Of a stretch of 45,236 nt of DNA, positions 38,898-45,236 are shown piece after piece. Each line of letters begins with the position of its first letter. The stretch's first letter is position 1. The notes beneath the pieces are model-generated. The model did not search any database. It saw nothing but the letters and a program-made list of their open reading frames with translations, and was not told where the DNA came from. A program made the position numbers and the translations under genes. The stretch is from Candidatus Eisenbergiella pullistercoris (GTDB lineage Bacteria > Bacillota > Clostridia > Lachnospirales > Lachnospiraceae), in contig DXDD01000124.1 of NCBI GenBank assembly GCA_019115665.1, positions 1-45,236 of the forward strand, written 5' to 3'.

Positions 38898-38969
38898 TGC
38901 ACCCGACAGGAATCGAACCTGCATTAAAGGCGTCGGAGGCCTCCGTTCTATCCATTAGACTACGGGTGC
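38898..38969 (-). tRNA. tRNA-Arg, anticodon CCG
   Basis: Cloverleaf read on the minus strand: acceptor GCACCCG/CGGGTGC, D arm near GTCTAATGGATAGAAC (stem imperfect), anticodon stem GAGGC/GCCTT with loop CTCCGAC (anticodon CCG, reading CGG), T arm GCAGG-TTCGATT-CCTGT, discriminator A. CCA is not encoded; a TTTTT run follows directly. 72 nt. The SH3-domain gene starts 60 bp downstream on the same strand. Confidence 0.9.
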
Positions 38970-39149
38970 AAAGCTGTGAAGCTTATTATGATTTTGCCGC
39001 GCACGCACTTTCTGAACTGTTTATTAAGATTGTTACAGTTTTATTACATGCGCATCACAGTTTCATATGATAGCACAACCTTCTCCCGATGTCCAGCGCC
39101 TTTTTTCAATTTTAGAAAAAGTTCATTTTTGACCTGTCCTTTCCGCTCC
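38970..39149 (-). other. Region upstream of tRNA-Arg, with a candidate promoter
   Basis: No gene is seen here. Minus-strand TGGACA (39090-39095), 17 bp, TATCAT (39067-39072) with an extended TG is a plausible promoter for the tRNA, about 100 bp upstream of its 5' end. The segment is AT-rich compared with its neighbours. Confidence 0.45.
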
Positions 39150-40115
39150 TTACAGGATCCGGATCCGTCCCGTTTTTCTGTCGAAATAGTACACGCTGTC
39201 CGAAAGAAATTCCTCCCGCGGAACATTTTTCTCGTTTACCTCTCTGACCATCCGGTACAGCCCGCACCGGTCTTCGTTTCCCGTCTCCTCCAGCAGAAGC
39301 ACCTCGTGGACGGAGCTTGGGAGGATGAAATATCCCTTTTCGCCCCTGGTCAGAAGCTTCTGCACATCCGGATAAAGAAGGGCGGAAGCCCCGTAAAAAT
39401 GCTGGATGTTGGAAAGGATGAGCAGCTGCCTTCCTCCCGGTCTGCCCCGTCCGGCAAGCAGGCCGGCGATCTGATCCAGAACAAGGCCGCGGTTCTCTTC
39501 CTCTCCGGGCTCCGCTTCCGGAAGCTGCTCCTCAACCGTCTGGCGCATCATGTCATAAAGAAAATCCGACATGGGCACGCACTCCGGCCGGAGGATCTTC
39601 TGCATGTTGGCGCGCGCATCCGCAAGGAGCGCCTCCTCGTCGATCTTCCAGTCCCTCATGTGTCCGTACCGGATCAGGATACAGGCGCATCCCAGCTCAT
39701 CCCCCATCAGGACGCAGCAGGGCACCACGGCCAGATCCAGCCATATCTGATGGGGAACCTGCGAAAGCAGCTCTCTGTTCTTTTCCAGGTTGAGCAGCCG
39801 GCAGGCCAGGCGGGTGCGGACCTTTCCGTAATCCCTGAAAAAATCCAGGTTCAGCTTTTCCGCCGGCCTGTGCTCCTCGTAGGTCCGGATCAGTTTTCTG
39901 ACGATCTCCCCCAGGGGCGTCCCCTCCCCGTACGCTTCGTAATAGCTGTCCAGATAAATGGTGGCCGCGATATCGCTTCCCTTTTCCATGAAGATCAGTC
40001 CCGTCATTTCCACTCCGTTGTTCTTCATGACCTTCTGCACGGTGATGTCAAGTCCGCCTCCGAAATATGCGCGGACCGCGTTGCTGACCTTGTTTATAAA
40101 CTGTTCCATTGTCAT
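39150..40115 (-). CDS. DUF5688-type protein of unknown function
   Basis: 321 residues, ATG at 40115 after AGAGGAAG. The pattern matches proteins annotated as DUF5688 in gut Lachnospiraceae, from memory and not from a search. The N-terminal part has FINKVSNAVRAYFGGGLDIT and VQKVMKNNGVEMTGLIFME. The middle has NLEKNRELLSQVPHQIWLDL and AVVPCCVLM. The C-terminal part has LLILSNIQHFYGASALLYPD and GEKGYFILPSSVHEVLLL, and ends FDRKTGRIRIL. No signal peptide or membrane segment. Such genes often occur in many copies per genome. It lies alone between tRNA-Arg and the efp terminator, so context does not point to a role. Confidence 0.82.
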   Translation of the reverse strand: MTMEQFINKVSNAVRAYFGGGLDITVQKVMKNNGVEMTGLIFMEKGSDIAATIYLDSYYEAYGEGTPLGEIVRKLIRTYEEHRPAEKLNLDFFRDYGKVRTRLACRLLNLEKNRELLSQVPHQIWLDLAVVPCCVLMGDELGCACILIRYGHMRDWKIDEEALLADARANMQKILRPECVPMSDFLYDMMRQTVEEQLPEAEPGEEENRGLVLDQIAGLLAGRGRPGGRQLLILSNIQHFYGASALLYPDVQKLLTRGEKGYFILPSSVHEVLLLEETGNEDRCGLYRMVREVNEKNVPREEFLSDSVYYFDRKTGRIRIL

Positions 40116-40304
40116 AAGCTTCCTCTCTTTTCTTTTTCAGATGTGTGTACAGAATCAGGTTTCCCTGAATATGTGACCGGAGGCTCCCGCGCTCCGTGGG
40201 CTTTCCGCCCGATATGCAGTGCTGATATGTGAATATGCCGTGCTGATGCGTGAAATGAATCTGTGCTGACCATGCGGCCGGATGCCGGCCTCCTGAAAAT
40301 CCGC
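40116..40304. other. Non-coding stretch before the DUF5688 gene
   Basis: No gene is supported. It contains two similar copies of a short motif (GTGCTGATATGTGAATATG near 40217 and GTGCTGATGCGTGAAATG near 40241) and a small inverted repeat TCAGG/CCTGA near 40155-40168. No clear promoter for the DUF5688 gene was found. Confidence 0.35.
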
Positions 40305-40371
40305 ATAAAACAAAAAGACAATAAAACTCCCTTTCTTCCATCTGATGGTATAAAGGGAATCTTATTGTCTT
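40305..40371 (-). terminator. Terminator after efp
   Basis: AAGACAATAA (40315-40324) pairs with TTATTGTCTT (40362-40371), with an inner stem CCCTTT/AAAGGG and a top CCATC/GATGG. On the minus strand the stem is followed by TTTTTGTTTT. It is a long hairpin and the end of the opp-aro-efp group. Confidence 0.85.
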
Positions 40372-40407
40372 ACAGGCTGACGAAAAAGCTTCTGTGCCGC
40401 TTATGCC

Positions 40408-40965
40408 TTATGCTCTGGACAGATATTCGCCCGTTCTGGTATCGATCTTGATCCTGTCTCCCTGGTTTACGAACAGCGGGACGGAAACCTGCGCGCCGGT
40501 CTCAACGGTGGCGGGCTTGGAAGCTCCGGTCGCCGTATCTCCCTTGAAGCCGGGCTCGGTATCAGTGATCTCCAGCTCTACGAACAGGGGCGGCTCTACC
40601 GCGAATACGCTGCCGTTATGAGAGCAGACCTTGCAGATCTCATTCTCCTTGACAAACTTGAGAGCGTCGCCCACGGTATCCTTATTCAGGGAAATCTGGT
40701 CATAGGTTTCGGTATCCATGAACGTAAACAGATCGCCGTCCGCATAAAGATACTGCATATCCTTTCTATCGATACGTGCCTGCGGGAATTTCTCAGTGGG
40801 GCGGAACGTCTTTTCAACCACGCCGCCGTTAATGATGTTCTTCAGCTTGGTCCTGACGAACGCAGCGCCCTTGCCCGGCTTTACATGCTGAAACTCAACT
40901 ATCTGAAAAATATTGCCGTCTACTTCGATCGTAACGCCATTTCTGAAATCGCCTGCAGAAATCAT
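40408..40965 (-). CDS. efp: Elongation factor P
   Basis: Relieves ribosome stalling at polyproline stretches by binding near the E site. 185 residues, the normal three-domain length. The first KOW-like domain contains [20 protein letters not shown], with the tip Lys in [25 protein letters not shown] and [20 protein letters not shown] follow, and the C-terminal OB domain ends [20 protein letters not shown]. The ribosome binding site GGAGG is 10 nt upstream. It lies 66 bp after the aroK-aroQ fusion in the same direction, matching the aroQ-efp linkage seen in other Firmicutes. Confidence 0.97.
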   Translation of the reverse strand: MISAGDFRNGVTIEVDGNIFQIVEFQHVKPGKGAAFVRTKLKNIINGGVVEKTFRPTEKFPQARIDRKDMQYLYADGDLFTFMDTETYDQISLNKDTVGDALKFVKENEICKVCSHNGSVFAVEPPLFVELEITDTEPGFKGDTATGASKPATVETGAQVSVPLFVNQGDRIKIDTRTGEYLSRA

Positions 40966-41031
40966 AAAATATCTTCCTCCTGAAATTTTTCGTTTAATTC
41001 TTTACCAGTTTATAATAAAAGCTCTCATATT

Positions 41032-42018
41032 TCAACTCTTTTTTTGAAGAATCGCGTCCACGGCCTCCAGGTAGCCCTCCAGCCCGTGTCCGTAGATCTG
41101 CCTGTCGCAGGCCGGCGCGGTAACGGAAACCTTCCGGAACTCCTCTCTTGCCGTGATGTCTGAAATATGGATCTCCACCTTGGGCAGCTGCACGCTGGCA
41201 AGGGCGTCATGGATGGCGTAGCTGTAATGGGTATAGGCCCCCGGATTGATGACAATGCCGTCCGTGCCGTCAAAATAGGCCTCCTGGATCCGGTCGATGA
41301 TGGCTCCCTCATGGTTGCTCTGGAAGACTTCGATCTGACAGCCCGCTTCCTCCCCCTTTTTCTTCAGCATGGAAAGCAGGTATTCGTAATCTCTCGTCCC
41401 GTAGACCGCCTTTTCCCGGATCCCCAGGAAATTCAGGTTGGGGCCGTTGATGACCAGTATCTTCATTCCTCTTTTTCCTTCCTTTCTTCCCGGCGTGCCG
41501 GACAGGACCCTCACCGCGATCTCCTCCGCAAGCTCCCGGGGCGTTTTCTCATCCGCGTCAAGGATCAGATCCGCCGCTTCCTCATACCGGGGATTCCTTT
41601 CGGAAAGCAGTCTCAGGATCTCCGCCTCAGGATCCTCCTTCTGCAGAAGGGGTCTTGTGGTATCCCCGCGCAGCCTTGCATATACCGTTTCCGGCCGCAC
41701 CCGAAGGAACACGACCGTTCCGGCTTTCTTCATGAGACGGCGGTTTTCCGGCCGCATGGGAAGGCCGCCTCCCGTGGAAACCACCTGTCCGGTCTTCTCC
41801 CCTCCGATTTCGGAAAGGACCTGCGTTTCCAGCCTGCGGAAGGCCGCCTCCCCGTCCTGCGCGAAGATCTCCGAAATGCTCTTTTTGTGTTCCCTCTCGA
41901 TCCGCGCGTCCGTATCCGTAAAGGGCAAGGACAGAAGGCGGGACAGACAGCCGCCCACCGTGCTTTTCCCGCAGCCCATAAAGCCGGTCAGGAAGACCGT
42001 CGTTCGTCTCTCATCCAT
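41032..42018 (-). CDS. Shikimate kinase / type II 3-dehydroquinate dehydratase fusion (AroK-AroQ)
   Basis: Bifunctional shikimate-pathway protein of 328 residues. The N-terminal kinase (about 1-180) has the P-loop TGFMGCGKST, FTDTDARIE (shikimate Asp), STGGGLPMRPENRR and RPLLQ. The C-terminal dehydroquinase (about 185-328, 144 residues, the full length of a stand-alone AroQ) has INGPNLNFLGIREKAVYG with the catalytic Tyr, FQSNHEGAIIDRIQEA, VINPGAYTHYSYAIHDAL and PKVEIHISDI. The frame is open across the joint. The start at 42018 overlaps the aroE stop; an ATG at 41466 with AAGGAAGGAAAAAGAGGA before it would give AroQ alone. Encoded between aroE and efp. Confidence 0.93.
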   Translation of the reverse strand: MDERRTTVFLTGFMGCGKSTVGGCLSRLLSLPFTDTDARIEREHKKSISEIFAQDGEAAFRRLETQVLSEIGGEKTGQVVSTGGGLPMRPENRRLMKKAGTVVFLRVRPETVYARLRGDTTRPLLQKEDPEAEILRLLSERNPRYEEAADLILDADEKTPRELAEEIAVRVLSGTPGRKEGKRGMKILVINGPNLNFLGIREKAVYGTRDYEYLLSMLKKKGEEAGCQIEVFQSNHEGAIIDRIQEAYFDGTDGIVINPGAYTHYSYAIHDALASVQLPKVEIHISDITAREEFRKVSVTAPACDRQIYGHGLEGYLEAVDAILQKKS

Positions 42019-42880
42019 CCTGATACAGCTCCTTTTCCATCTTTTCATAGCAGATCCCCGCCTGCTCCTCTGTCACCGCCGCGCCCGTCCACAGCTCATA
42101 GGCCTCCACGCCCTGGTACAGCAGCATCTTCAGGCCGTTAAAGGCCCTTCCTCCCGCTTCCTCCACCAGCCGCATGAATTTCGTGCGCGCAGGGCGGTAA
42201 ACCAGATCATAACCGGTGTGGATCCTCCTGTAAAATTCCCGTTCCTCTATGGGAGCGCTCTCCGTATCGGGAAACAGCCCCGCCTTCGTGCACTGTATGG
42301 CGAGATAAGAGCCCTCCGGAATCCTCCGCCAGCAGGAAAGAGCAAGCGGCCTCACGCATTCCCGTCCCGCCGCCCGGTTCGCTTCTTCGGCAAGCGCTTC
42401 CGCCTTTTCCAGGGTACGGTTTAAAAGCCAGACCTCCTTCGCGCCCCGCAGGACGCACAGAAAAACAGCCGCCCGCGCCGCGCCGCCCGCGCCAAGCAGG
42501 ATCACCCGCTCTCCTTTCAGCGAAACGCCCTCTGAGGAGAGCGCCCTGCCCAGGCCGGTCAGATCCGTATTGCAGCCGCGGTAGCCGTTCTTTTCCGGAA
42601 CGAGGGTATTCACGGCGCCGATCAGCTCCGCCTCCCTTTCCACGCTGGCAAGATACGGGATCACGGCGCTCTTGTGCGGAACGGTAACGTTCAGCCCGCC
42701 GATGGAAAGGGCGCGCGCGCCCCTTACGGCCTCGCCCACCCGGTCCGCCTTCACCGGAAAGGGAACGTAGACCAGGTTCCTCCCCGTTTCCCGCGCCAGC
42801 GTATTATGGATCACGGGAGACAGCGTATGCTCCACAGGATCTCCGATCAGGCCGCAGACCATGGTTTTTCCGTCGATCAT
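42011..42880 (-). CDS. aroE: Shikimate dehydrogenase
   Basis: NADPH-dependent reduction of 3-dehydroshikimate to shikimate. 289 residues. N-terminal substrate domain: CGLIGDPVEHTLSPVIHNTL (substrate Ser pair) and SIGGLNVTVPHKSAVIPYL (catalytic Lys). NTD site: GCNTDLTGLGRALSS. NADP-binding fold: VILLGAGGAARAAVFLCVL and LLNRTLEKAEALAEEA. C-terminal YQGVEAYELWTGAAV. Its start overlaps the yqeG-like stop by 4 bp (ATGA-type) and its end overlaps the aroK-aroQ start by 8 bp, indicating translational coupling. Confidence 0.96.
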   Translation of the reverse strand: MIDGKTMVCGLIGDPVEHTLSPVIHNTLARETGRNLVYVPFPVKADRVGEAVRGARALSIGGLNVTVPHKSAVIPYLASVEREAELIGAVNTLVPEKNGYRGCNTDLTGLGRALSSEGVSLKGERVILLGAGGAARAAVFLCVLRGAKEVWLLNRTLEKAEALAEEANRAAGRECVRPLALSCWRRIPEGSYLAIQCTKAGLFPDTESAPIEEREFYRRIHTGYDLVYRPARTKFMRLVEEAGGRAFNGLKMLLYQGVEAYELWTGAAVTEEQAGICYEKMEKELYQDG

Positions 42881-43383
42881 GCCCTTTTTCCCCTTTCCTT
42901 CTGATAAAAATAAAGAACGATCCGTTCCAGATACCGTTTGAAGACGATCTGGATCTCCTCCTTAGGATGAATGGGCTTCACCAGGATGCTGCGGATCCCG
43001 GCGTTTTTCGCCCCCCACACATCCGTAAAAAGCTGATCCCCCACAAAAAGGGTGGTCTGCGCCTGTGTTCCCATCCGTTCCATGGCCCTGCGGTAATTGG
43101 CCGGGGACGGTTTTCCCGCCTTATGGATGTAAAACGCGCCCACCGCATCCGCGAAGGGCTTCACCCGCGGCTCCTTATTGTTGGACAGAAGGACGCAGGA
43201 ATAACCGATCCCGTGCAGCCGGCGGAAAAGGGCGACGCTCCTTTCGTCCGCCGGCGCGCCGTGGGGAACCAGCGTATTGTCGATATCGAAGATGATCCCC
43301 CGGAAGCCCGCCGCATACAGGCGCTCATAATCCAGTTCATAGGCGCTGTCCCGGTATTCGTCAGGATAAAATCTCTCAAGCAT
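42877..43383 (-). CDS. yqeG: YqeG-family HAD phosphatase
   Basis: HAD superfamily IIIA phosphatase, related to phosphatidylglycerophosphatase GEP4; the physiological substrate in Firmicutes is unsettled. 168 residues from the ATG at 43383 ([11 protein letters not shown]), with GGAG 8 nt upstream; the longer frame is inside oppF. HAD motif I is FDIDNTLVPHG, motif II is VLLSNNKE, the Lys is in IHKAGKPSPANYRRAM, and motif IV is VGDQLFTDVWGAKNAG. The C-terminus is basic. YqeG next to aroE is also the arrangement in B. subtilis (yqeG-yqeH-aroE). Confidence 0.93.
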   Translation of the reverse strand: MLERFYPDEYRDSAYELDYERLYAAGFRGIIFDIDNTLVPHGAPADERSVALFRRLHGIGYSCVLLSNNKEPRVKPFADAVGAFYIHKAGKPSPANYRRAMERMGTQAQTTLFVGDQLFTDVWGAKNAGIRSILVKPIHPKEEIQIVFKRYLERIVLYFYQKERGKRA

Positions 43384-44263
43384 CCGCCCGTCTCCTTTCG
43401 TCCGTTCCTTTCCCCGCAGCTGCCCCGTCCGCTCCCGCGTCCGTTTCCGGCCTCTCCTCTTCCCCTTCGATCCCGGCGGCCTCCAGAAGCTCCTTCGTGT
43501 AGGGATGCCGCGGATGAAAATAGACCTCGTCCACATCCCCGCTTTCCACGATCCGGCCTTCCTTCATGACCATCACCCGCTGGCTGAGCTGATACACCAC
43601 GCGCATATCATGGGAAATGAAAAGGATCGCAAGCCCCATTTCCTTCTGCAGCCGGGAAAGGAGTTCCAGGATCTGCGCCTGAATGGTCACATCCAGGGCG
43701 GAAACCGGCTCGTCCGCGATCAGCAGGGACGGCTCCAGCATCAGGCTTTCCGCGATGCAGACCCGCTGCCGCTGGCCGCCGGAAAGCTGGCGGGGGAAAC
43801 GGTCCACGATCTTTTCCTCCAGTCCGACCCGCTCCAGCATGGCAAGGGCCCTCTGCCTGCGCTCCTTTGCCGAAAGAGCGGTATTCAGCTTCAGGGGCTC
43901 CTCCAGGATCCAGCCCACCCTTTTTGCGGGATTCAGGGAGCTGTAGGGATCCTGAAATACCATCTGCGGGCGCGCGGCCGCGCAGCGGATGGCCCCCTCA
44001 TACCTGGGCTGCAGCCCCAGAATGGCGCGGGAAAGGGTGGATTTTCCGCAGCCGCTCTCCCCCACCAGGCCCAGCACCTCTCCCTTCCTGATAAAAAAGG
44101 AAACGTCATGCAGCACCTGCATGCTTTCTTCCTTTTCAAACAGGCGGCTCTTCTGCCGTTCATAAGAAACGCAGAGATCCTCCACCTCCAGAATGTGATC
44201 CTGCAAAAGACAGCTCTGCGAAGGGCTTCCCGGCAAGGGGTTCTTTGCCTGTGTCCGTTTCAT
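43376..44263 (-). CDS. oppF: Oligopeptide/dipeptide ABC transporter ATPase (OppF/DppF type)
   Basis: Cytosolic ATPase that powers peptide import together with OppD and two permeases. 295 residues from the ATG at 44263, which overlaps the oppD stop by 4 bp. Motifs: Walker [19 protein letters not shown]-loop [12 protein letters not shown], signature [15 protein letters not shown], Walker [13 protein letters not shown] and H-loop FISHDMRV. The oligopeptide C-terminal segment [15 protein letters not shown] is typical. After it comes an unusual Glu/Gly/Asp-rich tail of about 30 residues ([20 protein letters not shown]), encoded where the frame approaches the yqeG start. Confidence 0.95.
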   Translation of the reverse strand: MKRTQAKNPLPGSPSQSCLLQDHILEVEDLCVSYERQKSRLFEKEESMQVLHDVSFFIRKGEVLGLVGESGCGKSTLSRAILGLQPRYEGAIRCAAARPQMVFQDPYSSLNPAKRVGWILEEPLKLNTALSAKERRQRALAMLERVGLEEKIVDRFPRQLSGGQRQRVCIAESLMLEPSLLIADEPVSALDVTIQAQILELLSRLQKEMGLAILFISHDMRVVYQLSQRVMVMKEGRIVESGDVDEVYFHPRHPYTKELLEAAGIEGEEERPETDAGADGAAAGKGTDERRRADA

Positions 44264-45081
44264 TGCGCGCCTTCCTTTCCTTCCGGAATCTGTTTCTTCC
44301 GTCTGATCTCCGGGATCGATGCGATCAGTCTCCTGGTGTACTCGTCCCTGGGATGGGCATAAATCTGCTCCGTGCTTCCCTCCTCCACCACTCTTCCGTC
44401 CTTCATCACCACGATCCGTCCGCACAGACGTTTTACCAGGCTCAGATCATGGGAAATGAACAGGATGGCCGTCCTCTGCTCCCGGGAAAGCTTCGCAAGA
44501 AGCTTCACGATGGAAAGCTGTACCGTCACGTCCAGCGCCGTGGTTGGCTCGTCCGCGATCAGCAGGGACGGGGAACAGATCATGGCCGCCGCGATCATGA
44601 CGCGCTGGCGCTGTCCGCCGGAGAGCTGATGGGGATAGGAGGCGTAGATCCGCTCCGGCTCGGCAAGCTCCACCGCGCGCAGCATCGCGAGAGCCCGCTC
44701 TTTTCTCGCCTCCCCGTCCATCTCCGGCTTATGGATGCGCAGGCTTTCCTCCACCTGCCAGCCCACCCGGTAAACCGGATTCAGGGAGGTCTGCGGCTCC
44801 TGAAAAACGATCCCGATCTCGTTTCCCTGCAGGGCGCGCAGCTGCGCTCTGGGACAGGTCAGAAGATCCGTCCCCCGGAACAGGATCTGTCCGGTCTTTT
44901 TCATATCATGACGCGCCAGAAGCCCCGCGACGGCCAGGGCGGTCATGGATTTTCCGGAACCGGATTCTCCCACCAGGCCCACCAGATCTCCCTCGTCCAT
45001 ATGCAGATTGAGATGATGCACCACCGTTTCCGGAACCAGATGGTCCGAAAACACCAGATTCAGATCGATCACATCCAGCAT
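44260..45081 (-). CDS. oppD: Oligopeptide/dipeptide ABC transporter ATPase (OppD/DppD type)
   Basis: First ATPase of the peptide importer. 273 residues, a little short of many OppD because the C-terminal extension after [20 protein letters not shown] is small. Motifs: Walker [21 protein letters not shown]-loop [17 protein letters not shown], signature [17 protein letters not shown], Walker [14 protein letters not shown]-loop [12 protein letters not shown]. The ATG at 45081 has AGGAGG 8 nt upstream. The permeases and peptide-binding protein are not in the window and would lie to the right. Head of the coupled chain oppD-oppF-yqeG-aroE-aroK/Q. Confidence 0.95.
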   Translation of the reverse strand: MLDVIDLNLVFSDHLVPETVVHHLNLHMDEGDLVGLVGESGSGKSMTALAVAGLLARHDMKKTGQILFRGTDLLTCPRAQLRALQGNEIGIVFQEPQTSLNPVYRVGWQVEESLRIHKPEMDGEARKERALAMLRAVELAEPERIYASYPHQLSGGQRQRVMIAAAMICSPSLLIADEPTTALDVTVQLSIVKLLAKLSREQRTAILFISHDLSLVKRLCGRIVVMKDGRVVEEGSTEQIYAHPRDEYTRRLIASIPEIRRKKQIPEGKEGAQ

Positions 45082-45236
45082 GCTCCGGTCCTCCTTTCTT
45101 CTGACAATAACTTCTCGGAATCCTCAGCCTTGATTTTATAAGGCTTTCAGACTCTATCTTAAAAAAATCACCCACTTTTTGCCTCAAAGCACTTGACAAA
45201 TCGCTCAAAATTTGCGGCGAAGCCGATTGATTATAT
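45082..45236 (-). other. Gap upstream of oppD at the window edge
   Basis: No gene is supported. A small inverted repeat AGCCTT/AAGGCT (45126-45131 and 45140-45145) is seen. No reliable promoter pair was found, so oppD may be read from upstream genes beyond the window. Confidence 0.35.

Overview
The window looks like chromosome of an anaerobic, GC-rich Lachnospiraceae-type Clostridia (Firmicutes). The supports are strong AGGAGG ribosome binding sites, consensus sigma-A promoters, a class B sortase, a biotin-dependent Na+ pump cluster, a DUF5688-type protein, NADP-type glutamate dehydrogenase and a GH25 lysozyme with YG-type wall-binding repeats. I cannot name the species from sequence alone. 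Almost every gene is on the minus strand; only a histidinol-phosphatase-like gene and carB are on plus. I see no prophage, CRISPR array or transposase gene.

Layout from left to right. A truncated sortase B gene (1-677) is followed by the lower-glycolysis genes tpiA, pgk and gap; gap has its own promoter and terminator. Then come a PHP-family histidinol phosphatase (+), an unrecognised 175-residue protein, a LacZ-type beta-galactosidase, and carB (+) divergent from lacZ across a 431-bp gap that holds a structured repeat. A thioesterase and a NOL1/NOP2/Sun RNA methyltransferase follow. A five-gene biotin-dependent operon (14918-20455) encodes a 12S-type carboxyltransferase, OadG, a biotin carrier, OadB and a 5S-type carboxyltransferase. 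A cell-envelope and chromosome block (20665-28803) holds two D-Ala-D-Ala carboxypeptidases flanking flotillin, ScpB, ScpA and a metallophosphoesterase, then the lysozyme. rpsU, alaS, cardiolipin synthase, an AI-2E-family permease, gdhA, a small helical protein, an SH3-domain membrane protein, tRNA-Arg(CCG), a DUF5688 protein and efp follow. The right end is a tightly overlapping chain, oppD-oppF-yqeG-aroE-aroK/aroQ fusion.

Most of the content is housekeeping, and no clearly new defence or biosynthetic system is visible. The least ordinary things are: (1) a 186-bp non-coding element just after alaS with perfect 14-bp terminal inverted repeats, an 8-bp target duplication and a series of internal hairpins, plus a decayed relative after the 36800-37237 gene; (2) a different duplicated hairpin element between lacZ and carB with a compensatory base-pair change; (3) co-occurrence of 12S, 5S and 1.3S transcarboxylase-type subunits with a Na+ pump in one operon, where OadG carries a lipoprotein-like N-terminal domain; (4) a shikimate kinase/dehydroquinase fusion that keeps an internal ribosome binding site and start for the dehydroquinase. 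Start codons were chosen by ribosome binding site spacing and family length; several are shorter than the longest open frame.
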